From Paenibacillus andongensis (GTDB taxonomy: Bacteria > Bacillota > Bacilli > Paenibacillales > NBRC-103111), in NCBI RefSeq assembly GCF_025369935.1, contig NZ_CP104467.1, positions 6,021,001-6,085,000 of the forward strand: a stretch of 64,000 nt of DNA, given 5' to 3'. The translations under genes and the position numbers were made by a program. This document shows, one piece after another, positions 35,682 to 44,642 of this stretch; positions within the stretch are counted from its first letter, which is position 1, and each line of letters starts with the position of its first letter. A model generated the notes under the pieces. That model was given only the letters and a program-made list of their open reading frames with translations. It did no database searches and was not told the origin of the DNA.

Positions 35682-38600
35682 CTAAATGAATAACTCTATC
35701 TGCTTAACATCCCCTAATCTTTCAAGTGAAATCGGCGCGTAATCACGGAAATAAGCCTGATTAATTTCCTTTTCTTTGGTCATGACTAGCTTGCTTCCAT
35801 TAGCCGCTTGTCTAAGCCTGCAGCTAAAGACGACAGGGAAATAGTCTTTAAGAAATTTCCCTTCCGCATGAGCGGTGAGCGCTATGATCTGGAAGCCAAG
35901 CTGCTCAGCAATAAAAAAGACAGGACTCAAGACATGATCGCTCGATGCTTTCCCGAACGGATTATCCAAGATGACGGTGCGATGTCTTTTCATATTCGCT
36001 TGAATATGCTGACGTTTTTCAGCGACGTAATTGAGTAGCCCCAAGAACAAGGTCATATTCTTGCTCCATTTTTCCCCGCCGGACCAATTATTTGACTGCT
36101 CCCACGAGAAGGAAGCCTTCGTTACGTTATTCTCATTGGTTACTTTGCGGCAGGATACTTTCATCGGCCTTTCTTGCAAAACAATGTGCAGAAGCTGCTT
36201 GGTATCCAACCATTTTTCAATCTCCTTGCGAACCGTCGATTTCACTTCCTGCCCGCTGTCATCACGGTAGTGGCCTTTTTCCAGTTCGGCCAAAATCCAT
36301 TCCAGATGCTTGCGCAGATGGTCCTTAGCCTCAAGTTCATCCCATTCGGGAATTTGGAACGAGTAAATGTGCTTCCACTGATCCTCGACCTTGACTCTGG
36401 TTTTGTTCGGGATATCGCGAAGCTCAGAAGCGATCAGCTTAATATGGCTGTGCACATGAATGATATACTGCTCGAGCTGCTGATTATGTGTGCGCATCGT
36501 TTCTTCTGCGACATGATTGACACGTTCAATCCGGCTGTGCATTTTCTGTTGAAATTGCGTTAGCTCCTGATAGTTGTCTTTTTTCTCGACACCTTGCTCG
36601 GCCATATCTCTCATTTTGACATCTTTGATCTGTTTCCGGCAAAAATCAATAAAGTGAAGTCTGGCCTTTTTCACGGATGCCTCTTCTGCTTCCAGTTCTT
36701 TCATAACAGCAGAGAGCGAAGTCACAGATGTCCTGACCATTTTCATTCTGTCATACGGAAACTCCGCTTTCTGCTCCTGTGCGATGAAGGCTGCCTGAAT
36801 GAGCGGATTTTCAAACCCATGCATGATTTTGTACTGATTTAAATATTGGATAACCTCTTCAATTTTGCTTAATTGGACTTGGATTTGCGCATGTTGCTGC
36901 TGTAATCCCATTTTCTGCTGTTGCAGACGTGTATCCTCACTGTGGACTTGCTCATCCACTACACTCAGTGACTCCGTAAAGGTTAGAGGCAGCCCACCCG
37001 AATGCGCAGCGCTATACTGCTCAATCAGAAGTTTAATCCTCGTCGCCAGCGCATCAAATTGTTTCTCGACTCGCACGAATTCTTCTTTATCACGTGTCAA
37101 CCGAGATTCGTGTTCCTTGAGAGCCGACAACAGCTCCGACATCTGTTCTTCGCCAGTGACCGAGAAGGCAAGATCCTCATTCAAGTTCAGGTCCGCTTGT
37201 TCCAGTCGGAGCTTGCTCATCTCCTTCTCCAGCGTTGTTCTGCTGGACTTGGCATGGCTCCATTCTGCTTCAAGCTGCTGTCGCCCTTGAGATATGTGAT
37301 TTAACTTGAGATGCAAATCTTTTCGTTCTGTTTTCAACCAATCTAAGCTATGACTCGCTTCAATCGGCTGCATATCCAGCATTTCGATATACAAATCTTG
37401 ACTTTGAAGACTCGCTTTCTCCGTTCTCAAATAGTTCATTCTGCTTTTCACGTCTTCGATTTGCAGCTTCACTTGCTCCATGGAGCGCTGTCTGCTCTCC
37501 CACTTGCTTTGCCGATCTTCTGACTGCTGGGCAAGCTGGTCGATGACCCCATTCAAAGAGTCGATTTCTTTCCCCAACTCGACATATTTCCGCCCTTTTT
37601 CAATCCACTGCTGAAGCTGAACCATCTCACCTTTTTGTTCTTCCATGATGGAATTGTGCTGCCCAATCGTCTGCTCAACCTGGCGAATGGATTTCCGAAT
37701 GGCATCCCCCTGGCTCTCTAACTCACGCACTCGTTCGCGATTCGTTCCAACTTGTCTTTCCATTTCTTGCACGACCTCAAGCGGATAGGAAGCAATGAAT
37801 CGACTGAAAGAAGCTTGTAGATCGGAAGTGCGCTGCAAATCGCGTTCCTTTTCTTTTCGTGTCGTCCGAACTTCTTCCCCTTTTTGCGATATCGTTTGCT
37901 TCCAGCTCACGAATTCGGCTTCGTCCGCATTATCACGCCAATGCTGCGGTTCAACCCAAGCGTTATCATCCACAGCAGGCGGTGTATCACTATTGGCAAG
38001 ACGCGCTGCTTCCTGTGACGAGATCACTTGAATCGGGAACTGCATGTCCTCCGCATACTGCCGAAGCTTGCTCGTTACTAACCCAACCTCACCTTCGGTC
38101 GTAATTAACGTCACAGACCAAAGAGGTTGAGTCATCGCCCGTTCGGTTAGCTCCAAGCCCTGCAAATATTGAATGCCTGTCTCCAATAAGGCGAACTGAT
38201 TTCTCCACTTGTCCACTAAGCCTGCCACATAGACATCAGCAAAAAATGTATGCTGGTAGCTGTAGTCATCGATATAACGGAAAGCTAGACGCTCCTTCAA
38301 TAAGTAAGCTTCCTTCTCCAGCTGCTGCTTTTCCGTATCCTCTCTAAGCCGCTCTTCAATTGAACTCTGCTTCTCATAAACGGAGGAGAGTCTCCCCCAT
38401 GAGGACTTGTACGCAGCAATTTCGGCAAGCATGGATTGATGTTCTTTTTTAAACGCTTCGAGATTTTGCTCTGAACCGGCACGTTCCACGTAGGCGATCT
38501 TGAGGCTTTCACTCACACCTTCCAGTTCTCGCTCGCTTTCTTCTTTACCGAATGCCAAATCCTTGTTCTTCTGCACAAGCTGCACATTGCTGTCATCCAA

Positions 38601-40112
38601 CTTCTGATAACGCTGAATCCAGTCCGTCATGCTGCCTTCCATGCTTTCGACGGGTAGGTTGGTCAAAACATCGGCTCTCAGCGCCTCTTTATCTTTCTCG
38701 CGCGCCTGCACGATAGATCTATGTTCAATGAGCTGCTTATTTAGTTCTTCTAGTTCGCTTGACAGCTCTCTAAGCATCGTTTCCTCTAAATCGGTCCTAT
38801 TCTGATAAGCAGTTAATTCCTGACTCAGTTTCTCTTCTTCAACCTGCCACTCTTGCTCCATCTTGCTGTAAATACTGCGAATTTGCCCGCCATTATTGAG
38901 CCATGCCTCTCTGAGATCAGCCTCTTCCTCGGTATTGCCGAACCGATCCAGTTCACTTTGCAAATAGTTCATGCGCTCCTCGGCTGAGGTCAACTGCTGC
39001 CTGTATTCGGCCAAACGCAAAGAGTAGTAGTGCTGCTTAGCACTTCGTACAAGCGTTTCTTTGAGCTCAACGTCTTCCTCAACCAATCTGAGCTTTGTTT
39101 CCAAGGCGGATTGCTCCTGCTTTTGCTTGGCAATATGAAGCGACTCCTTCTTCCGAGCCAATACCTGCAATTGCTGGTCGCATTCTGACATCTGATTATG
39201 CCATTGCGAGAGCTTGGCACTTTCCTCATTCTTCTGCTCATTCACGAGCAGCCAATAGGCCTTCGTTTCAGCTTGAGCGGCTGCATAAGCCATCTGTTTG
39301 GTATCCATTTTGGCAAAATGGCGCACATAGCCATCCAGTTCCACGAGGATTTTTTTATTTTCTTCGATTTTCTCTTTTAATTCTTTATATTTTTTGAAGC
39401 TGTCCCTATGCATTTCAAAATTATTCGCGAACTCGCCCTGCTCATAACCTGCCATAGCATCTTCTACCGTTGGGATCAACAAGCGATCGAACAATTGGCT
39501 CGTCGTTTTACATTCATCAAAAAAGCTCTCAACACCGCCCTCTGAGCTATTGATCTTGGCAATACGATCCCACTCTGATGCGATAATGTGATAATCGTTT
39601 TCCAATATTTTCTTGTACTCTTTCAACGTGGACGGCAGCTTCGCATTCATTCTTTTCGACGTCATCTGGTGGTAATAATCATGAATTTCACCCTTATCGG
39701 CTGATCGAAGACTGCCCGCACTTTCCTTCACAAAAGGAATCCGATCAATAGCATCCACATCAAGCTCTGGATAGTCATAGACATACCGGTAGGAGTCGAT
39801 TCCCGTTGCTGTCAGAAACAAGCTGACGCAAGTTACCACATATCTCCGTGGACGTTCACTCAGAATCCACTCGATCGCGATATGCGCAGGACCATTTTCC
39901 AGACTTAACGTATCCTTCATTTTTCGTCCGGCAAGCTCTGCATGCGGAAGAATGGCTTGAATGGCAGACTGGATGAAAACCGTCTTGCCTCCTCCATTTT
40001 CGAGCAGGATCGCGCCATTATGCCCATCGAAATGAAACAATTCATCGTTGTAGCGCTTATTCCCATCCTCATAGACCACATTCGTAAACCGAATTTTAGA
40101 GATCGCTGGCAT
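35682..40112 (-). CDS. jetC: Wadjet JetC, SMC-like ATPase
   Basis: About 1476 residues from the ATG at 40112 (GGGAGGG, 8-nt spacing); the open frame extends to 40205 inside jetB. It is an SMC/MukB-type ATPase with Walker A at residues 40-44 (GGGKT), two long coiled-coil arms rich in Glu/Gln/Arg around a hinge near residues 650-770, the ABC signature WSGGEKWSKNM, and Walker B VILDNPFGKAS. JetC forms the loop-extruding motor of the Wadjet anti-plasmid complex with JetA and JetB. The start overlaps the jetB stop by 17 nt. Confidence 0.92.
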   Translation of the reverse strand: MPAISKIRFTNVVYEDGNKRYNDELFHFDGHNGAILLENGGGKTVFIQSAIQAILPHAELAGRKMKDTLSLENGPAHIAIEWILSERPRRYVVTCVSLFLTATGIDSYRYVYDYPELDVDAIDRIPFVKESAGSLRSADKGEIHDYYHQMTSKRMNAKLPSTLKEYKKILENDYHIIASEWDRIAKINSSEGGVESFFDECKTTSQLFDRLLIPTVEDAMAGYEQGEFANNFEMHRDSFKKYKELKEKIEENKKILVELDGYVRHFAKMDTKQMAYAAAQAETKAYWLLVNEQKNEESAKLSQWHNQMSECDQQLQVLARKKESLHIAKQKQEQSALETKLRLVEEDVELKETLVRSAKQHYYSLRLAEYRQQLTSAEERMNYLQSELDRFGNTEEEADLREAWLNNGGQIRSIYSKMEQEWQVEEEKLSQELTAYQNRTDLEETMLRELSSELEELNKQLIEHRSIVQAREKDKEALRADVLTNLPVESMEGSMTDWIQRYQKLDDSNVQLVQKNKDLAFGKEESERELEGVSESLKIAYVERAGSEQNLEAFKKEHQSMLAEIAAYKSSWGRLSSVYEKQSSIEERLREDTEKQQLEKEAYLLKERLAFRYIDDYSYQHTFFADVYVAGLVDKWRNQFALLETGIQYLQGLELTERAMTQPLWSVTLITTEGEVGLVTSKLRQYAEDMQFPIQVISSQEAARLANSDTPPAVDDNAWVEPQHWRDNADEAEFVSWKQTISQKGEEVRTTRKEKERDLQRTSDLQASFSRFIASYPLEVVQEMERQVGTNRERVRELESQGDAIRKSIRQVEQTIGQHNSIMEEQKGEMVQLQQWIEKGRKYVELGKEIDSLNGVIDQLAQQSEDRQSKWESRQRSMEQVKLQIEDVKSRMNYLRTEKASLQSQDLYIEMLDMQPIEASHSLDWLKTERKDLHLKLNHISQGRQQLEAEWSHAKSSRTTLEKEMSKLRLEQADLNLNEDLAFSVTGEEQMSELLSALKEHESRLTRDKEEFVRVEKQFDALATRIKLLIEQYSAAHSGGLPLTFTESLSVVDEQVHSEDTRLQQQKMGLQQQHAQIQVQLSKIEEVIQYLNQYKIMHGFENPLIQAAFIAQEQKAEFPYDRMKMVRTSVTSLSAVMKELEAEEASVKKARLHFIDFCRKQIKDVKMRDMAEQGVEKKDNYQELTQFQQKMHSRIERVNHVAEETMRTHNQQLEQYIIHVHSHIKLIASELRDIPNKTRVKVEDQWKHIYSFQIPEWDELEAKDHLRKHLEWILAELEKGHYRDDSGQEVKSTVRKEIEKWLDTKQLLHIVLQERPMKVSCRKVTNENNVTKASFSWEQSNNWSGGEKWSKNMTLFLGLLNYVAEKRQHIQANMKRHRTVILDNPFGKASSDHVLSPVFFIAEQLGFQIIALTAHAEGKFLKDYFPVVFSCRLRQAANGSKLVMTKEKEINQAYFRDYAPISLERLGDVKQIELFI

Positions 40113-40857
40113 GTTCGCTTCCCTCCCCCTCAAACGCATCGCTTTGATATAAAAACTCCAAAATACCTCGGTTATACTCCAATTCCATAAAATAACGCTG
40201 CACAACCACTTTGGCCTTTTCAGTCAAGGCAATTTCTTGGTTGCCAATATCGATCACTAACTCTTGCGCAACCAGAAACTTGCGGACAGAGTCCATAAAG
40301 CTAACCCGGCTAATCGTATTCCCGCTTTGTCTCGCCGCTGTCTCCTTGATATCGTCCATGGCACTCCATTTCTCAATCAAGGCCGTCCAGTTATATGAAA
40401 ATTCCTGCTCCATCTCTCTTAATTCTGCTTCAGGATGCGTCTTCAATAACGCAATTCGCTCATTCACAAGCTCTGTCCACTCTTCAATCCCGATGAAACT
40501 TCTCGTAGGCTCCATTGTTTGATAGCTATCATAGAAGGCGCCAATTAGCACTATAATGCTGACATACATCAGATAAAGATCCGCATTCACGGCATTCGCC
40601 CGCAGATAGGTGCGTTTAATTACTTCGTTATTCAGATGAAAAGGCGATAGCCGTGTCTCCGGTATCATATACAGCTGTTCCCCGGCAATGATCGTAACGC
40701 AATCGACTTCTCGCGCGAATTGATCCACAAGTCCACGCACCACGTCGTCCGCCATATATTCTTGGAGCCATTCTTTGCCCACTGCATTATCGCGAGCGAG
40801 CAAGGTATAGATGCGAAAAGCTCTCATTACAGTCCCATTTTCAAGTCCAATTGTCAT
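40096..40857 (-). CDS. jetB: Wadjet JetB, kite-like subunit
   Basis: A 253-residue protein with winged-helix (kite) character, rich in helices and without signal or membrane segments. It sits between jetA and jetC, overlapping both (17 nt each), in the standard A-B-C order. GGGGAG lies 6 nt before the ATG. JetB bridges the kleisin JetA and the SMC heads of JetC. The assignment rests on length, position and the strong identity of jetC and jetD. Confidence 0.85.
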   Translation of the reverse strand: MTIGLENGTVMRAFRIYTLLARDNAVGKEWLQEYMADDVVRGLVDQFAREVDCVTIIAGEQLYMIPETRLSPFHLNNEVIKRTYLRANAVNADLYLMYVSIIVLIGAFYDSYQTMEPTRSFIGIEEWTELVNERIALLKTHPEAELREMEQEFSYNWTALIEKWSAMDDIKETAARQSGNTISRVSFMDSVRKFLVAQELVIDIGNQEIALTEKAKVVVQRYFMELEYNRGILEFLYQSDAFEGEGSEHASDL

Positions 40858-42367
40858 TCTGTTCTCCCCACGAAATCAACATATTCTGTATGCTAAACCT
40901 GTCGTTTACCTTGATAATATCCTCTTGCTCAATAATAACCAGACAGCGTCTGCCCAGAAGCATATACATGTCTTCCAGCAACGACCCCGGCTCTTCTTTT
41001 TGCTGATTATCTCTATCATCCGCCTGAAGCGGACTTCTTTGATGCAAATAGATCCAAAAATCATAGAAAGCTCTTTCGTTCAGCAAGCTTGCATGTTCGC
41101 TCTCTCCGAACCACTGAATAAACGGTTTCAACTCGACTTGACCCTGCTCTTCCATCATTTGCAGCAGCAGCTCCATAAGAAGCATGTACAGCTTTTTCTG
41201 CATCGTCTGATACCGATATTCCTCACTGTCTCCGCCAAGCTCCAGGAATTTGTCATCCCGCTCCTGTCCGCTGCCGTCTTCGAGCATATTTTGCTCCGCC
41301 CAAACGGTCAAGAGCGACCACATCTTCGTCTCTTGAATCGGCAGGAACGGTGCCAGCACACCTTTCATCGTTTCCAAAGGCAATGGCGTACTAAAGATTA
41401 GAGAAGCAATATCCTGATCAAAATTAAAGGAATCCAGTCCTGTATAATATAAGGATTCTTGCGCCGCGCCCAGAGCATGTGATTTCAAGACCATACTTTG
41501 GTGAAAAAGAACCGAATGCTCGCCATGCACCTTCTCCAGCTCATTGGATATGCGCAAAATCAGTTCATAAGGCCGTTGATCCGCTTGTCTAACAGTTTGT
41601 GCCTGAACGCGGTCCTTGGTCTCCTTCACAAACTGCCGCAGTTCCTCGAACTCTTCATTCTCCATCTGCAAGCGCAAATAAATATCTTCCAGTAGACCTT
41701 TATAACGTCCGAATGTTTCTTCAGATACGATATTCCTTTTCAACTCATGCTCCAGCTTGACCATCCGCTCCTGCAGAGCTTCCACATCAATTCGCATCTC
41801 ATTAATTTGCCGCAGCGCTCCTTCGAACTCACCCTTTTCCAATTGCTTGCGCAGCACCAGCTGATGAATCGATAATTGAAATTCGGTATAAAATTCCTTG
41901 GTCGCAAAAATAAGCTCCAACCCATCTTCGTCGAGCGTGTAGTACTGTGTATTCGTTTTTAAGTCGAAAGCGTTCGCTTTTAGAATCGATATGTAAATAT
42001 GCTCCGTCAACCCGGATTCCCAATTCATAAATGTAAAATCACGCTTTTTCCCAGTCGTCGGACGAAACACTTGTGTAATCTGCCGGGCCAGATCCTCAAA
42101 TCCGGCTTCATCCAAATCGATGAAAATCCCCGTCACCTTCAACAGAAACTCGGCTAAGTCCTTGACACCCGCCTTGTTATTGCGCATCAACTTCTGCTCA
42201 AAAAAATATAGAAGCGTCAACAATCCTAGCTCCATGAAATCTATCGGTTTGTTTTGCCGATCGGTTTGGCGCTTTCTCTGAAGCTCATAGAGAGGATCAA
42301 AAAGTGCCAGCTTGGTCATGCGTTCCCGAAACCCGGAAATAACCTGACCAATTTCTACGTAATCCAT
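40841..42367 (-). CDS. jetA: Wadjet JetA, kleisin-like subunit
   Basis: About 508 residues from the ATG at 42367 (GGAGG, 8-nt spacing), within the last 13 nt of jetD. The N-terminal region is winged-helix-like, followed by a long helical segment with coiled-coil character (about 185-260, EMRIDVEALQERMVKLEHE). It matches the JetA kleisin in size and gene order. It would link the two SMC heads and recruit JetD. Confidence 0.87.
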   Translation of the reverse strand: MDYVEIGQVISGFRERMTKLALFDPLYELQRKRQTDRQNKPIDFMELGLLTLLYFFEQKLMRNNKAGVKDLAEFLLKVTGIFIDLDEAGFEDLARQITQVFRPTTGKKRDFTFMNWESGLTEHIYISILKANAFDLKTNTQYYTLDEDGLELIFATKEFYTEFQLSIHQLVLRKQLEKGEFEGALRQINEMRIDVEALQERMVKLEHELKRNIVSEETFGRYKGLLEDIYLRLQMENEEFEELRQFVKETKDRVQAQTVRQADQRPYELILRISNELEKVHGEHSVLFHQSMVLKSHALGAAQESLYYTGLDSFNFDQDIASLIFSTPLPLETMKGVLAPFLPIQETKMWSLLTVWAEQNMLEDGSGQERDDKFLELGGDSEEYRYQTMQKKLYMLLMELLLQMMEEQGQVELKPFIQWFGESEHASLLNERAFYDFWIYLHQRSPLQADDRDNQQKEEPGSLLEDMYMLLGRRCLVIIEQEDIIKVNDRFSIQNMLISWGEQNDNWT

Positions 42368-43035
42368 GCTGTGTGCCTCCAAATCGTACAAAGCTCATGT
42401 GTAGGTAATATTTCTTGCGGGAAGTAACCGCCGGCTGCTAAACAGCCATTGATTTTTATTTGTTCTTCTTCTGTAAAATGAATCAGGAACTCCTGTAAAG
42501 CCTGCTCAAAATCACGTTGGTTTTCTTTGCCGGAAGCAAACTCCCTGCTTAGACATGCTCTGTAAAAAGGAAGGGCCAAACGGGCCGGTCTGCCAAAAAG
42601 AGCCAGCACACGCTCATTGAATAGATGCCAAATGTGGATTCCTTCTTTATCTATATCGCCAAAATAGTAGAACTCATGAGCAGGGTCCCTGAGCGGAAGC
42701 TGCATCGGCAGCAGCTCAATGCTCTTCGTTACACGATATCCGCCGCCAAAAATTAACGTCGTGAACGGGACATCCGTCAAAACTTGCAGCAGCGCTTGAT
42801 AGGTCGTTTTATTTTCAACAATGAGATGTCGGTGCACGGCATTCGTTATGCTATACGGATTAACCGCAAACATCAAGGGATCATCCACACCGTCAGCTTC
42901 AAGCTCTAGTATTGCACCAGCAAATTGTTCATCAGTACATGGATGCGCTTGAAATATTAATTCTAGTTCTGAAAGTGAAACTTTGTTTTTCTTAATTGAT
43001 TGTAGATGCGTGCGTAATCGAGAAATGGGGTCCAT
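42355..43035 (-). CDS. jetD: Wadjet JetD, Toprim nuclease, short form
   Basis: A 226-residue protein matching the C-terminal JetD/DUF2220 Toprim domain. The catalytic Glu is in IVENKTTYQ, the glycine turn in LIFGGGYR, and the metal-binding DxD in YFGDIDKEGI. This nuclease cleaves plasmid DNA captured by JetABC. Only about 70 residues precede the Toprim core, less than in the JetD proteins of roughly 300-400 residues known to me, so the N-terminal arm domain seems reduced. It is the first gene of the operon; AGGAG lies 9 nt before the ATG. Confidence 0.85.
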   Translation of the reverse strand: MDPISRLRTHLQSIKKNKVSLSELELIFQAHPCTDEQFAGAILELEADGVDDPLMFAVNPYSITNAVHRHLIVENKTTYQALLQVLTDVPFTTLIFGGGYRVTKSIELLPMQLPLRDPAHEFYYFGDIDKEGIHIWHLFNERVLALFGRPARLALPFYRACLSREFASGKENQRDFEQALQEFLIHFTEEEQIKINGCLAAGGYFPQEILPTHELCTIWRHTAWIT

Positions 43036-43067
43036 ACTGATATGCTCCTGTTTGAGAATGTAAACCT

Positions 43068-43076
43068 ATTATATCA
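43068..43076 (-). promoter_or_regulatory. Extended -10 promoter of the Wadjet operon
   Basis: TGATATAAT on the minus strand is a perfect TATAAT with a TGn extension, 32 nt before the jetD ATG. The -35 region is poor. It is the only good promoter signal ahead of jetD-A-B-C. Confidence 0.65.
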
Positions 43077-43134
43077 AAATTTCAAAGGTTGAAGGATTCG
43101 TAGGCTATTGGGAAGTCGTTCCATCCAATAAAAA

Positions 43135-43168
43135 AAGCCTGTTTGAGCGATTAAGCCCAAGCAGACTT
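43135..43168 (-). terminator. Intrinsic terminator after DUF4272 gene
   Basis: A 14-bp imperfect stem AAGTCTGCTTGGGC/GCTCAAACAGGCTT with a 6-nt loop runs into seven T residues on the minus strand. It isolates the Wadjet operon from the DUF4272 gene. Confidence 0.85.
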
Positions 43169-43189
43169 TATCAGAATTGCGATTCCACG

Positions 43190-44365
43190 CTAAGTGTCCA
43201 TGCTGATTTGATCCCATGATTCATGGCCAGCTTGTATTAACCAAAATAACGCCCTGCGTCTTTCCATGACAATACTTTCGTTTAAGTCATGGGCAGGCGC
43301 TTCCCCACGAACTCTAGCATTGACGCAAGCCCAATGCAGCCGATAGACTTTGTCCGCTTCATCCAGAATCTCCTGACCGCTTCGCATCTGGATGCGACTT
43401 AAGAAATCCTCGAACGTATTGCAACTAGAAACCGTTTGTATCGCATAATCACAGTCACAGAGCTGATTCGGCAATTGGAGTGTTTCAACTAAACCGAGTG
43501 CCCAGATCAGCGTCCAGAACGCCTCATATTGCCAGCTAATTTGAATGGCTTCTTCCTTACTCGGTTGGCTTCCGAATAGCAAGTGTCGCTCATTCTCCGT
43601 CATATATTCTACCGCTTTATACTGCTTCAACAGATTGAGAACGAATTCTCTTGATTCCTTCAAATCTGCCTCGTTCGCGATATCACACGCATACTGGATC
43701 ACTAAAAGCAGTGCAACAGCTCTACTGGCTATTTCCTCTTGAGATCGAATCTGAATATTCGTGAGTGGCGGCAGCTCCGGCAAATGCTCAATAAACGGAA
43801 TATCATTTTTCTTTAGATAAGCAATCGACTTTTGTTTACGTTCTTCACCTTCCGTGGTCTTCGACTCCGTGCCTCTTATTTTATTCGTACAAGCATGAGG
43901 AGTGAACTTCGAAGGCCCGATTGTCCCATCAGGATATACGATCACAAGCCCGTCTTGCCCCAGCAAGGTACCATCAGGTAAAAAACCAATTCCGCTTACC
44001 CGTTTTGTCAAGGCGAGAAAACGTTGATAGTAGCCTTCATCGTATTCTTTGTCCGTTTGAATAGCTAGCATTGTATTAATGACCGAGATTTGTGTTAACA
44101 CCAATGATTTTATATGTTCATCTTGAATTTGTATGTTTTCATAAAACCCCATCATGCCTGGGATATTTCTGCTGAAATAACCGGGTTCACTTTCTTCCGA
44201 CGCTATTTTAATGAAAATATGGTTCTTATTCAACAGCTTCTTGGAGCGAATGGCGTATTCGTTGTCATTTTTTTCTATTTTAAAGCCTTTGCCGAAAATT
44301 TCAGTTATGTACTCATCAATTCCTTGTGTGTCGTTTCTTGATGCGTATATAGTGAAATACTTCAT
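43190..44365 (-). CDS. DUF4272 domain protein
   Basis: About 391 residues from the ATG at 44365 (CGGAGG, 7-nt spacing). Residues about 190-385 show the DUF4272 pattern (RKQKSIAYLKKNDIPFIEHL, RSQEEIASRAVALLLVIQYA, then WQYEAFWTLIWALGL and VMERRRALFWLIQAG). The first ~180 residues are a distinct domain with no match recognised by eye. The function of the family is unknown. It is monocistronic by its flanking terminators and lies beside the Wadjet operon, where an accessory defence or immunity role is possible but unproven. Confidence 0.7.
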   Translation of the reverse strand: MKYFTIYASRNDTQGIDEYITEIFGKGFKIEKNDNEYAIRSKKLLNKNHIFIKIASEESEPGYFSRNIPGMMGFYENIQIQDEHIKSLVLTQISVINTMLAIQTDKEYDEGYYQRFLALTKRVSGIGFLPDGTLLGQDGLVIVYPDGTIGPSKFTPHACTNKIRGTESKTTEGEERKQKSIAYLKKNDIPFIEHLPELPPLTNIQIRSQEEIASRAVALLLVIQYACDIANEADLKESREFVLNLLKQYKAVEYMTENERHLLFGSQPSKEEAIQISWQYEAFWTLIWALGLVETLQLPNQLCDCDYAIQTVSSCNTFEDFLSRIQMRSGQEILDEADKVYRLHWACVNARVRGEAPAHDLNESIVMERRRALFWLIQAGHESWDQISMDT

Positions 44366-44451
44366 TTGATTTCCTCCGATCTTTTTGGTCACTTTTCAGT
44401 ATAGCACCTCGGACGAATAATTGTATTCCACTAACTCTAATGAGGTTTCCC

Positions 44452-44499
44452 ATGACAGAACCCCTTATTATTTTAGAAGTAACTAAAAAGTCTACTTGA
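44452..44499 (+). pseudogene. Relic duplicate of the yhbH start
   Basis: CATGACAGAACCCCTT at 44451-44466 repeats exactly the start of yhbH (44642-44657), and the preceding GAGGTNTCC ribosome binding site is also duplicated. Here the frame continues only 15 codons (MTEPLIILEVTKKST) before TGA, inside a terminator. It looks like a leftover of a short duplication rather than a gene. Confidence 0.6.
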
Positions 44500-44535
44500 T
44501 CTCCAGCGTAGACGTGGGAGATTCAACAGACTTTT
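44486..44535. terminator. Terminator-like hairpin between DUF4272 and yhbH genes
   Basis: Arms AAAAGTCT/AGACTTTT plus inner TCTCC/GGGAGA, with T runs on both strands. Read on the minus strand it is strikingly similar to the hairpin at 35606-35651 (shared AAAGTCTG, TCTCCC, TACGC, TGGAG/CGGAG and AGACT blocks). Confidence 0.65.
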
Positions 44536-44642
44536 CTTCACATATCCCCCGCACACTTGAATATATTTAGTAACAAGCTTTATTACTGCCAAAGTCTGTT
44601 TCAGCGTCAAGCTTGCCATAAAGCATCTCAGGAGGTGTCCTC

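Noticed and set aside
36031-39397. Many plus-strand ORFs of 60-140 codons opposite jetC
   Set aside because: They are antisense shadows of the long coiled-coil gene, lack ribosome binding sites and have compositions expected from the reverse strand.
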